Shown piece after piece: positions 12,143-23,188 of a DNA stretch of 64,000 nt. Below the pieces are notes generated by a model. It had not been told where the DNA came from. It ran no database searches and saw nothing but the letters and a program-made list of their open reading frames with translations. The translations under genes were made by a program, and so were the position numbers. This DNA is from Membranipora membranacea (taxonomy: Eukaryota; Bryozoa; Gymnolaemata; Cheilostomatida; Membraniporidae): NCBI GenBank assembly GCA_914767715.1, contig OU612073.1:17238001-17302000 (forward strand). The letters run 5' to 3'. The first letter of the stretch is position 1. Every line of letters starts with the position of its first letter.

Positions 12143-12208
12143 ATAGCCTGGGCAGGCTGTCGGGGGGGGGGGGGGGCTGTCAGGCTGTCGACAGCCTGCC
12201 CAGGCTAT
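12143..12208. repeat. Perfect 19 bp inverted repeat with 15-G loop
   Basis: The arms 12143-12161 and 12190-12208 are exact reverse complements (ATAGCCTGGGCAGGCTGTC). The loop holds 15 consecutive G (12162-12176). The structure could form a hairpin and a G-quadruplex. It is not part of any gene seen. Confidence 0.8.
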
Positions 12209-12862
12209 ATGACAGATGTGTAGCCTTATAATGACAACTTGAAGCAACTTGATATAGTTACCCCACACAATTCTTATGTTTTATTATGTAAGTAAAGTAA
12301 TTGTATGGGGTAGCTTTGCACACAAAGTTTCAGCTCCACAGACCCTAGATATAATAATTTGCTCAGTGCCCAGTTTGATTGCCTAGCCAAACCAATATTT
12401 TCATCTTCAATTATTAAGGATTCCTGTCACTTGAATGTTATAGATCAGGTCAATCTGGTCGTCAACAGTCATCGACCAAAATCAAATGAAAAATATACAA
12501 TTTCCCTTTTATTTTCTGATAAGCTTGAAAAGTGCACCTGCACTACTGGGAGACAACGGCAGTCACAGCATCACATCAGTGACACTCAAAGAACCAGGAG
12601 ACCTAATAGAAGTAGGGAGTAGAAGGAAGGCATAATGAAGAAGATTTAATATCAAAACCTACACACCGCTAATTTTCCAAGGCAAATCGAATCAGTAAGT
12701 TGAACCCGGCACCTTCCAAATACTATATTGGTTTTCGAAAAAATACGAATTATTTATTTTCTTAAGTGAGTAAAGTACGAGAGAAAGTGAGGGTGGTTCA
12801 ACTTCAAGTACATTGATATATTGTTGAGGTTATGTTTATCAGACATTTTATTACACTTTTGA

Positions 12863-13170
12863 TACAGTCCATAATGATGAGATTGAGTTGTGATGAGCTC
12901 TGAACCAACAGATGCCTTCTGGGCTATAAACAACTTCCAAGCAGAAAATAGGGCAATGTAGTCTGAATAAAGACCTCACAGTTTTAACTAAGAATTATGG
13001 TATGCCATGCACAAGAACAGTCAACCCCTCAAGATGCTTATGTTTATAACACCAATATGACAAGATGAGGGTTGTGTTCTTCCAAGGAGTGGCTCTTCTC
13101 TCAACAACTAGTGATCTGACCTTTAAAAATTGTTGCGGTTGAGTCAGTTTGTCATTATTATGTTAAATTA
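12863..13170 (+). pseudogene. Decayed duplicate of the 10.0-10.65 kb segment
   Basis: The stretch 12863-12911 matches the start of the ITIM-type exon (CATAATGATGA... GTTGTGATGAGCTCTG) but loses the reading frame after the ACCAACA block. CAATATGACAAG (about 13054) matches the exon's 3' end at 10143, and 13125-13160 matches intronic sequence near 10560-10600. The order is kept, so this is a collapsed duplicate rather than chance similarity. Confidence 0.45.
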
Positions 13171-13599
13171 TGTTAAACTTGTTTCAAAAATCCATTTATT
13201 TCATCCTTGTTTCAGTTTCGGATTCAGTGAAGTTTACTTATAAATTCGGCAAAATGAGAATAATAAAATTGAATGGTTACATTACTTAAAAAATGGACTC
13301 GGAAAAAGCGAAACATAGGTAAAGTTTATAAACATAAAATTGCAAAGGTTGTATGTCAAAATAAGGCATCAAGATTGGAAAAAATGATTTTGTACCTTTT
13401 TGAGTCTTGCAGATCTAAGTTCAGAAAATAGCATTATGACGAGAGGATACTCAGTTGTGCATATGTATGTACGTATTTTGTATCAATTTTCATGATAAAA
13501 TTGGTTGTTTTCCTGAGTGCTCCGTTATAAAATAGAGGCATAAAAATTCTCAATAAAAACTGACTGAGAATAAGTATAAAATGAGTTATGAAAAGATAG

Positions 13600-14135
13600 A
13601 GTTTAACAGTCTTGCACAGTTTGATCTAAAACAGAATTTTCTGGCATTTACTCTGTATTTTGGCACACAGTATCTACCAGATGGCAATTTTTTGAAGTCT
13701 ATGTTAGTGTCTAGTCCACAGCATTTCATACGCAAACATTTGTTTTTGAAAGCTTTGTTGTTTACTTTGCTGATGTTTGTACGGGAGATTTGCTACAGTG
13801 ATTGTGTCGTTGTACTGTTTCATGTCATCTTGATTTAAGTGTCTGTAGGTTATGGATAGATGGTAAGATAGGACACTTTCTATAAATGTGGTGTAAGCTA
13901 GCGGAATTGTGGTTGCGATGAAATTGAGGTAGGCTAATTGTTTCACAATGAATAATCTTTTGTTAGACTTCTCCACTAGCCTCAATGTATGGTGTTAAAT
14001 GAGAGTTTTCTTTCCAGTGTTGTTCCGAGGTATTTGTACTCGTTAACTCTCTCTATGTCTGCGTCATTGATGGTAAGTTGTATGAGATCAGGGTGATCTC
14101 GTCTATTACAGAAGACTCGTTCTTTTGTCTTGAAT
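13600..14135 (-). pseudogene. Non-LTR retrotransposon RT fragment
   Basis: On the minus strand, 14135-14000 reads through VNEYKYLGTTLERKLSFN, the conserved block downstream of the RT catalytic core. After one stop near 13990 it continues as KRLFIVKQLAYLNF and TTFIESVLSYHLSI, the typical C-terminal RT segment. Stops and frame breaks show a dead element. Confidence 0.75.
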
Positions 14136-14141
14136 TTCATA

Positions 14142-14340
14142 TTACTCAACTAAAAAATGGTACTCTGGATCGTTTGCTATTTTATTAAAATGTCTCTTGC
14201 TCAGATAGAAAATCAAATCAGATAAGGTTTGAAAACAAAAAAGTATCAACCTTTCTTCATAGCTATGGGCTGAAAAGATAGTTCTTGTAGCAGCCCTTTT
14301 AATGCTTTCTAAAGAAGATTTATCACCATCTAGCAAAAGT
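14142..14340 (-). pseudogene. Second non-LTR RT tail fragment
   Basis: A minus-strand frame reads SIKRAATRTIF, SYEERLILFCFQTLSDLI and RHFNKIANDPEYHF. This matches the pattern of the extreme C-terminus of LINE reverse transcriptases (an I-x-R-A-x-R-x-I-F block, then a leucine-rich L-x-T-L-S-D block). It lies next to a different RT fragment, so two elements, or one rearranged element, ended here. Confidence 0.65.
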
Positions 14341-15640
14341 GAAAACCAAACTGCAATGCATAAGTTAAAATTGATCGTAAGTGTTTGCCAAGTAAAATTT
14401 CTTTAACCTATTATAATTCATTCAATACTTTCAGTTGACACATCAAAAACTACATCGCATGTATGTAGTTTTGAAACATGGGTCTAAATTGGAGTTATGC
14501 TTGCGCTGTTCTATTATTTAAGTGTCAAAGATGGGATTATTATTTTAAGTATCTGCCAAGTCAAGAACTCATTGTCAAATCTGAGGCAAGTAAAATTATC
14601 AATACATGTAAAAGTGTTGTATGAAGTAGCACATGACTGAAGTTTCAGCAGTTACTGATACTTTATTGATAACAATGACTGATCTAAATAATGCATAAAA
14701 ATAATGAAATATAATACATATAGCCAGTCCAGATAACTCTTTGGGTGATTGAAACCTCAAAACATCAAATACGTGTAAAATTAAAAAGTTTGGTCCTAAT
14801 AATGGCTGTACACAAATTTCAGATAAAGAAGAAAAGAAGGCATTTTGATTGAAGGATTTAAAAGCACAATTGTTTTCTCAATGGAAGGAGCACAAAATTC
14901 CCAGCATGCTGGACAGCTTTGTACTTCTGTGTAAAATCTGCCAATGGTACATAATACATTATATCGGACAGTTGTCGGTATAAACATCCTGCTGTTGCCT
15001 GACTAGAATCTAAATCTCTCTCGTCAGTCTTCATACCGCTTGCACTCAAAAATCACTGTCCCCTTGTTCACTAATAATATGATGTTTTGCGCTTTATAGT
15101 CTCCCCCATCTGTGGTCGCAATCGATTCCCCTGCTTTGACTTTTTCCTTCCAATCCTCCGCTAATCTGTCCAGAGAGGTTAATGGTTGGTCTGCTGGGAA
15201 CTAAAACGGCATTACAGATCAGTGTCAGCATAATTATGTATAGAAAATTAAACTAAAATTCAAGTAGAAGGACAGTTGACTTTTTAAATTTACTGCAAAA
15301 TCGAAGTGGGCATGGTTATACGATCTCCATTGACACAACCATAAGTCTGCTGACCACACTGATCACATGATATAGTAGTTGGTATTGGTATCGGTTTATT
15401 TTCACTTCTCTATCAAACCAAGGTTTGATAACATTGAAAAGTCGTACTCAATATAAATAATGCCATTATTAAAACAGCTGGAAAATATGAAATCATTGAG
15501 TGACGAAATAGAATGGAAAGCTAACCTATCAATGTAACTCATAGGAGAGGGGGGGGGGGGGTTGAATTTTCTCTAGTTTTTCTTTTGATTTCGAGAATAA
15601 AAGGCTATGCCAAGCAGGGCCGCATACAATAAAATGGATT
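14341..15640. other. Intergenic, no gene recognised
   Basis: No supported gene. It contains a run of about 12 G near 15549-15560. Short open frames near 14796-15049 on the minus strand show no domain. Confidence 0.4.
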
Positions 15641-16330
15641 ATATGTTAAATGAATAAATAAAAGGTGTTGAGGCTGTCACTGTTGAGTCCAAAGATTTCA
15701 GTTGTCTTAGTAACAATCGTCGGCTATTACACTTAGAAATTAAATATTCAATATGGCAACTAAAATCCAACTTAACATCAATTATAATATCTAACAACTT
15801 TGTTTGATCATGAAGTAAAAGAAAAATCTCACTATTACAGGATGAGACAAGAGATTCTACATGTGTATTAAAAGATAAATGATTATCAATGTCATACCTA
15901 AATACTTGGCAATCTGAGATCGTGAATCACTGACTCAAATTCACAGGATCGTTATACTCATTATGTTAATTCAGCAAAACATTTATTATACCAGTATTGT
16001 CAGCATTCAGTAGCATATTATTATCATCAGCCACCATTGTACCATAAAATAGCTGCGGCAATAGATCTCCAAAACGTTTGTAAAATGAAGTATCATCTGC
16101 ATACTTCACTTATCTAAAATTCTCAACATTCAAGTTGTTAACATTAAAAAGCCAAAGCAGGTAACCAAGCTGCCCTGTGGTGTCCCAACAGAGATATCAA
16201 TGTAATCAGAAAAGGTGCCATTTAATTTTACACATTGTTCCCTATGTACTAGAGAATCAGCTAATAGATCCAGTAGATTTTCATTCGCACCATAATTTAC
16301 ATATTACATTTTTTAAACCCTATCAAATGC
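15640..16330 (-). pseudogene. Non-LTR retrotransposon with RT core motifs, frameshifted
   Basis: Read on the minus strand, 16262-16150 gives a run ending in DISVGTPQGSLVTCFGF, the RT 'G-x-PQGS' block. A YADDTSFY catalytic motif lies at about 16090-16113. KYLG (near 15900), NHLSFNTHVESLVSSC and a long open C-terminal stretch follow down to about 15650. At least two frameshifts separate these blocks. Sequence up to about 17250 probably also belongs to the element, but I cannot place its 5' end. Confidence 0.75.
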
Positions 16331-17379
16331 TCTAGAAAAATCACCACCACCTATACTTGTACATATTGTGAGCCAAATCTAAATCTGATGTTATATCATC
16401 AATGAGCTGTAAAATAGGGTCTAATGTATCAACAAAAGGCATACTGTTTGCTACCAATGAGATGTTTCACATAAAACTTGAGTGTATCAACAATAACCTG
16501 TTCACATACTTCGCCCGACTGAGGCAGCAAACAAACTTCGATGCAATGAATGGCTTTAAAAACACTAATTAAGATCGGTTGATAGAAGAGCTTGTTTTTA
16601 TTTTTCAAATCTTATGGCATTATGAATTGAGGTAGCTTCAACTGTTCAATCACTTCTCATATCTAGGGTGGTATTGGATGGCATCTTGAGCCTTATTTAA
16701 TCACACATTAAAAACTTTCAGTTCTGCCCATTCAGCTCCATTCACTGCAAATCATACTATATTCTTACCTGTTCTTCTCTTTGGTAATACTATCAAACAC
16801 TGGGTAACCAACTAAATTGCTTTGCCTTTGATGTTCATACTAGCTCCAAGTAACCCACGATTGGGTATATTTGAACACACACTCTGAAGTCTAACCAGTA
16901 AGAGACCGTGTTTGCTACAGAGTGAGGTCATTTCCTCTAATCTGGTCCTTTGAATTTATTGTCAAGAGCACACTCTCTATCCCTCAAAGATAGTTGCTTT
17001 CAAGCCTTGGTGCCTGGTAGATTTTCTGTTAAAGTGATCTTATTTTTGTTGAAAGGTGTATCCTTGAAAGTATAGTCATGCCTTTTGTTGAACTTTGAAC
17101 TCTTTAGTGCGCACCCATAATTAATCTTACAATAGCCAATCAGCTGCTTGGGAAGGTCACTTTGTTAGACATTCAACTATTGGAGCCAAACGCTGAAAAA
17201 TTTGAAAATCTATGCAACAATTCTTTTTCAATAAATCAACAAGCCAGGCAAGAAATTTCAGGAAGCTCTCTTAGTCTTTACCTATGAATAATAATAATTA
17301 TTATCTTCACTTATCTGATCACCACATATTTCCGATTTCAAGCTTATCATATTGTGCAGCCTTATAACTAGCTTCATAT
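16331..17379. other. Probable 5' remnant of the retrotransposon; otherwise nothing recognised
   Basis: Many stops in all frames. It is adjacent to and upstream (on the minus strand) of the RT core, so it may hold a decayed endonuclease region, but I saw no motif that proves it. Confidence 0.3.
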
Positions 17380-18008
17380 CACTGTGCAAAATCGGTTCCT
17401 ATTCCAAGCGGGATAATGATTGTATAAATAGATGAAGTTATACCTACATTGTATAATTACAATTGAATTGAATAAGTTGTCTACTTATACCATACATTGA
17501 ATAATTATAGTTGCATAATTTTGCTAGGAATGTGGTACATACTGACTCTCGTGATCTGACTGGGCATGTAGATCACTGATAAACTAGGCTGTAGTTACCA
17601 CAAAGTAGATGTCGTAAGGCTAAGTATAAATCATGCGTGACTTTAAATTGCGCATGTGCAAGAACAATGAGTTTAGTCTAGGTTCTGAGAGAAAATTCGG
17701 TCAGGGAGAATGGGATAGCCCCTGCATGAACTCCCAATCAAAATCAGCTAATAGTGACAAGAGAGAATAACTATCAATATCAATTCCGCACGCATTGAAG
17801 AGCATACCACCAGAGCAGGTAGCCAATCAGATGGCTTCGGAATTCCGAGGCTCAATTTTGCAGAGATCAGCTCATGCCCAGAGCTGAGCATGCGCAGAAT
17901 GAATGTGGTATAATCATTGTATAAAGTTGAATAATGAAGGTATAAACATGATTATTCAGACTTATGCCCAGTGTATAATCATTGAATAGGAACTGATTTT
18001 GCACAGTG
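17380..18008. mobile_element. MITE with 25 bp CACTG-type inverted ends
   Basis: The left end 17380-17404 (CACTGTGCAAAATCGGTTCC...) and right end 17984-18008 are reverse complements with one mismatch. The CACTG start is typical of CACTA/EnSpm or Chapaev-type DNA transposons. The 629 bp interior has no coding capacity but has further palindromic ATAAT/ATTAT blocks near both ends. A target duplication is not certain. Confidence 0.65.
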
Positions 18009-18032
18009 ATGTGTCTGTCGATATCATTTTTA

Positions 18033-18590
18033 TAGGCAGCTGTCAAAGTCAGAAGCGTACGTTTATTTTACCACAGGCAGCACTTTTTAACAGGCATCTA
18101 CCTGTATCCTTGTTGGTTCGATACCTGGTGGTATGGGACTCTTCTTTTTTTATTTTATCGCAGCAGTCAAAGTCGGAAGCTTACCACGATTCTTTTTAAT
18201 TTTTTTACCAGGCAGTATTTTTCGACAGACAGGCATCACCTGTGTTGCTTTATTTGTACGATTCTCAGAGGTTCGCTGCTCTTCTTTTTTATTTTATAGC
18301 AGCTGTCAAAGTCAGACCCTTACCACAACTTGTTTTATCAGGCAGCACTTTTTGACAGTCATCTACCTATATTGCAATAATTATTTCATAACAAACTGCT
18401 TAGTTAGCAACGGGTTTAGTTCTCTGAGGGTTGCTCCGCTTCTCTTGTACTCACACTCTGTAACTTTGTTGACTCAATTCTGAGAAGTTTATTGTTCTTT
18501 CTATAGCAGCTGTCATAGCCTGAAGCTTGCCACAACTTTGTTTCACCAGGCAGCACCTGTTTATAGAAGACAGATACCTGTGCATAATGT
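18033..18590. repeat. Tandem repeat of about four diverged units
   Basis: A block with CAGCTGTCAAAGTCAGAAGC, then TACCACA, then CAGGCAGCACTTTTT, then ATCTACCTGT recurs at about 18038, 18166, 18299 and 18506. Spacing is about 130, 130 and 207 bp. The units are diverged but keep the same order of blocks. Open frames across them look incidental. Confidence 0.65.
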
Positions 18591-18895
18591 TTCAATTACT
18601 TTTTCTAAACCCATATGTCTCCTATAATTTCAATTTTTGGAAGGTTAAACTGGCCTCTACCTGTACTGTAACCTTTAATAGTCCCCGCTAGATTCTACGC
18701 GTACCTCTTCATCATGTCTCTGCGAATGCCTCAGTTTTTGAAACAACCTTATCTCCCATTCTCACAGCATTGCAGTGAGCCCCGCAGGCAGTGTTCCACA
18801 TCTATGTATAATAAGCAGGGCCTGCTGCATAAATCTTCCTATGACAGTAGAAATTAATATGAGCGCCAGGCAGCTAGGCAGATTCTCTTTCCTGA

Positions 18896-18941
18896 CCCTA
18901 CCAATACTGGCAAAGTCGATGCATTGCCAGTATTGGTAGGG
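18896..18941. repeat. Perfect 18 bp inverted repeat, 10 nt loop
   Basis: CCCTACCAATACTGGCAA at 18896-18913 is the exact reverse complement of 18924-18941. A short tandem of GGTTGAACAAAACCTG-like sequence follows directly (about 18940-18986). No gene context explains it. Confidence 0.75.
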
Positions 18942-19908
18942 TTGAACAAAACCTGAATTTGGTTGAATTTGGTTGAACAAAACCTGCAAAAACAATTAAT
19001 TTACAGAATTCTATGTCAACTTTGCACTGATCAACAAGATACAAAGTAATTTCAATGCGTTTATTTTACTTATGGTTCTATGCTATCAAAAAAGCCTTGC
19101 TTATTATTCCTGCACAAACTGACTGTCAACTATCCACTGACAACATATACAGGTATAATAGGACTGTTAGGCATAACATGATACACTGAGGGATAGTCAA
19201 ACTTAACTTAATGCGTTATGATACCTATTGGAAGTTAGGGTGACTGCCTGTTATTGTAGGCTGAGTAAATGTTCTCACCACAGTGTGTTATTACTGTAGG
19301 TGAAATGCTGCGTGTAACTTGTACATTGTGGGCAATGAGATGTTCAGTCCTAGTATATATACGGCGATCTCTGTAACTGTCACAAAGTAAGTACATATTA
19401 TAATATGCATGACACATAAATTAAAGTGACACATGTATTTCATATCACAACTCGTGAATGACCGATTGGAGTACATTCAGGTGTCACATCTAGATGGGGA
19501 TTTCAGCGCCCATTTCCACCATAGGCAATTGAACAAAAATATTCTTGCAATCAATTTAAATCCCCTCCATTTGTAATTTGTAGCATTGTGTGCCCTACAA
19601 CCTAAATAAATGCATCCGAATGTATTGGAGTGAACTAGAAACCAACACCAAATAACTCCCCATCGGTCAACAGCTCCAGGTAGATTCATTCTTTCATCAA
19701 TAATAAAATGCTCAGATCAGATCATGAATAAATCATATTAATATCAAAACAGAGTAGATTGACTCATCATAAAGAGGCAATAACAGTTTATTTCACATAT
19801 CCATGAGCAAGGCAGCTTGGCAATATTCTTCAAGATATTGTATTTTTGTTATTGTATTTATGTTGAATAAACGAGGCCATAAGTGGCACCGTGATCACAC
19901 TTGTTTGT

Positions 19909-20296
19909 GCATCGAATCTGGGCCACGCTGCGAAGGGCTGGGGCCCTCCTTGCGCGTTCAACTTCCCCCGCATCGAATCTTGGCCACGCTGCGAAGGGCT
20001 GGGACCCTCCTTGCGCGTTCAGCTTCCCCCGCATCGAATCTGGGCCACTCTGCGAAGGGCTGGGGCCCTCCTTGCGCGTTCAGCTTCCCCGCATCGAATC
20101 TGGGCCACGCTGCGAAGGGTTGGGGCCCTCCTTGCGCATTCAGCTTCCCCCTCCCATCGAATCTGGGCCATGCTGCGAAGGGCTGGGGCCCTCCTTGCGC
20201 ATTCAGCCTCCCCCGCATCGAATCTGGGCCACGCTGTGAAGGGCTGGGGCCCTCCTTGCGCGTTCAGCTTCCCCCGCATCGAATCTGGGCCACGCC
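19909..20296. repeat. GC-rich minisatellite, about 61 bp unit, six full copies plus a partial
   Basis: Units begin with CATCGAATCTGGGCCACGCT at about 19910, 19970, 20031, 20091, 20156, 20216 and 20277. The last is truncated. Each unit contains GCGAAGGGCTGGGGCCCTCC and ends in a C-rich run. Copies differ by single bases and small indels. The array is far more GC-rich than its surroundings and lies about 170 bp upstream of the first recognised USP exon. Several frames are open on both strands as a by-product of the repeat. Confidence 0.9.
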
Positions 20297-20468
20297 ATAT
20301 GATCAACATTGATGAGTGTGACAACTTTACCACATCATAAATAATAATGATGTTTAGTGGTAAATTATCTGTAATGTACAAAGCATGGTTCCAACAGAGT
20401 TCGATATTAGTGATGGTTCACAATATCACATGGTGTACTGGTCTATATTATATTGATTCTGTTGACAG

Positions 20469-23188
20469 GCCCTAATAAGAAGGCATGCTACCATGTGGCT
20501 AAAGCTGTCAAGTTGAGTAGCTGGAAGAAGATGGTCAAGCCGTCCACCAAACTACAGTGTGCTGTGAGTAACTTTAGCAAACATATAAATGTATGTATAT
20601 GTATAATATGTAGATACTGAATGTTTTAAAAGCTAAGATCCCCTTCCCTGTTGACATTTCTACCAGATGCCATTGAGATCCTGTCTGGGCCTAGTTTAAA
20701 CTCATGTTAGAAATTTAATATAAATTGGTTCCTAATTGTGTTCATGAATATAGTGCGTTATTCACACAGTTGCATTTATCATGACCATGATATATAGTAT
20801 ATATGATAGCATCTATGATTGTGATACATTTACTTTTGTCTCAGCTGCTTGGCTGAGCGGTTCTAGAAGACAGCTATTTTAAGTTTGATGTCATGATAGA
20901 TGAGTCACTGTTGGTGAACAAACCTAGTCATGTTTTTCAGAAATCTCCAAGGAAATAATTTTGTTAAGTGAGACCAAGACTTTTTCTTGTTACCTTGATG
21001 CACTTCCAATTTTTTCTGTTACAGGGCTGCTTAGATGACAGTAATGATACGCCAATTGAAGAAGGCACAGACAACTCTACATGGTTTTGTTTACAATGTG
21101 GCACTCAGGTAATGCAATGCTAAATTAGCAATGAGGTTGTAGGTCAAAGGTTAACGTATGAAGTCTATGGTTTGATCTGGCATAAAAAGACCCTCGAAGA
21201 GTCAGATATCTGGTTGGCTCAATATATTCTCCACAATCAGACTAAATTTATTCATTTATTCACACCAATAAAAGCAAACTAAAAGGGTCTGACATGCGAT
21301 GGCTCATGGAGGGAGGTCGTTAGATAAATTATAATCCATTGAATTTGGTTGATGTACAGGGTTCATTGGTATTTCTTCCTCGCCTTACTTGATCTGCTCC
21401 ACATGCCAGTCTTATTTTTGTTCTGAGTATTTTATGCTGACAAAACAGTATCATTTCTTACATCCGCGACTTACACCTGAGCCTGCCAGCATATAACAAC
21501 ATAGAACAACATATCACAACCTCCTGAGGACAAACATGGGATCCTTGTTGCTGTCAACCCAAGCTATTTCAGTCTGAAATATCACGATATAGCTGCATGA
21601 TTATGATGGGGTCTGATATCACAAGTGATAGTTTGTAACTGGATGCGCCATGTGTACGTTTTGGCCCAGCTTTGAACGAAGTTAGAACTTTGTTTGTCAT
21701 TTTGTGATGACACGTTGTTGGAGTCAGATCAGAAGTCGCTGTTTATGAACAAAATATTTGAAACTCCCTTATATTGAGCAGAATTTGTATTGAGCATTGT
21801 TTTAATGATATATGTTCTGTCTGAGAGAGTTATCGAAAATTCACAAAATTTGATTTTACTCATTTATATCAAACTATAAGACATTTTGTTGACAATCCAT
21901 CCACCTGGTTACTAAATATGACCGATGTTTTGTCTTGACAAACATATACATAAAAAGTCAGGATAGCACTATCTTGAAAACATTTCAAACGATCGGGTCA
22001 AAAAGTGAAACTGAGTATCAGCAGGCAATGTAGGTTGTGATTCCGGCTAGCTAAGAGTGCTCCACTTTTGAATAGAGCGTCCTTGTGATCAGCTGGGAGT
22101 CGTACGATTGAACATCGGACACCAGGTCAAGAAAAGATGACAGCTGGTGCACTATAACCTACATATGCATTCACAAAACACCAACATATCGGTATTCCTG
22201 TTTTTAACCTGTTTTGTTTCAGTGATGGAACCATTTTTTTTGCTGCGTACTGACCTCAGCTGTAAACCGTTATGTCAAAATGCCGCCAAAACAAATCCTA
22301 TAGTGGTGTGAAATTATAAAATTGTATAAGTCAGAAGAAGCTTCAGGCTTTCTCCGAATTCTTTGTTCCTTTTCCACAGTTTAGTCTACCCGTTATGCAT
22401 TTGTTGACAACACGTCCTTACATAAGTACTTACTAGAAAGACCATTCTGTGGTTGTGAGACACTTGACAGTCTTTGTTTTGACCTGCTCTAGAACTGTCG
22501 TGTATTGGTCATTTACGTAGCGATGATTTTGGTTAATAACAAGTTAGGACTCGATGGCTCAGACACCAGACCCCTAGTTGAACTTTACTTTTGTGTTTCA
22601 GGGATGTGGTGAGTTATCTAAGAACCATATCAAAGAACATGGGAAGAAGCCACACTCTGACAGTCACTGTATCGCTGTAAATACAACCCGCTGGAATATC
22701 AGGTTAGTATACCCGTCACCTAGTGACAGGTGATAGACAGCAACCAGACTAGTGTGAATTATTTTCTTACTTGTCCTTAACGTACTAGGCCTAATGTTAT
22801 CGTTATTCCAATGGTAGATGGTTGGTACACACATAGCTTTCCCAAAATGCAAGCGCTGCCTAGAACTCTCATCGCAATCGGGCCAAACTATTTGTCTGGC
22901 TCAATTACCTAATAGGTTGATATTTAGGGGTGCTTTGAGTGCGACGATACCATGCCTATCACTAGCCATAAATCTTTAGGTGACACTGTGTCATATCTGA
23001 AGAAACAACTTGGGGTTGGGCAGGCAAGTCGTCCCAACTTTGCAGAAATATCTCAGATGGCACCTGAGTCTACAGGTGGCCCTCAGGCTACTGCAGATAA
23101 ACCCAGCAGTGGTGGAGCCAAGCGGAAGCAGAGAGGGGGTGGAGAGAGCGTAACAGGGGGCATATCTAAATCAGCTCCCAAGTTAAAG
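20469..23188 (+). CDS. USP zinc-finger UBP domain (exons 2-5)
   Basis: The four exons give [39 protein letters not shown] and CFECDD. These are the Cys/His ladder of a UBP zinc finger, which binds the free C-terminus of ubiquitin. In family members the last pair follows W-x-x-x-C-x-x-C. Here the in-frame splice (22706 to 22928) gives W-N-I-R-L-G-C-F-E-C, two residues longer. The more consensus donor at 22703 (CAG|GTTAGT) would give the normal spacing only with a non-AG acceptor. The rest of exon 22928-23188 is a basic, Ser/Gly-rich linker (KRKQRGGG), plausibly nuclear targeting. Confidence 0.85.

Noticed and set aside
13250-13290. Shared AATAAAATTGAATGGTTAC with 46140 region
   Set aside because: Only about 19 bases match and the flanks diverge, so it is not enough to call a related element.
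18100-18140. tRNA-like TTGGTTCGATACC
   Set aside because: It resembles a T-arm, but no matching acceptor stem, D-arm or anticodon arm can be formed around it.
18133-18483. A 116-codon frame rich in Phe and Leu
   Set aside because: It runs across the irregular tandem repeat and reflects TTT-rich sequence. Its hydrophobic stretches are not consistent with membrane helices of a known family.
19803-20381. Long open frames on both strands over the minisatellite
   Set aside because: They arise from the 61 bp repeat, which lacks stops in several frames. Composition and repetition, not coding signals, explain them.
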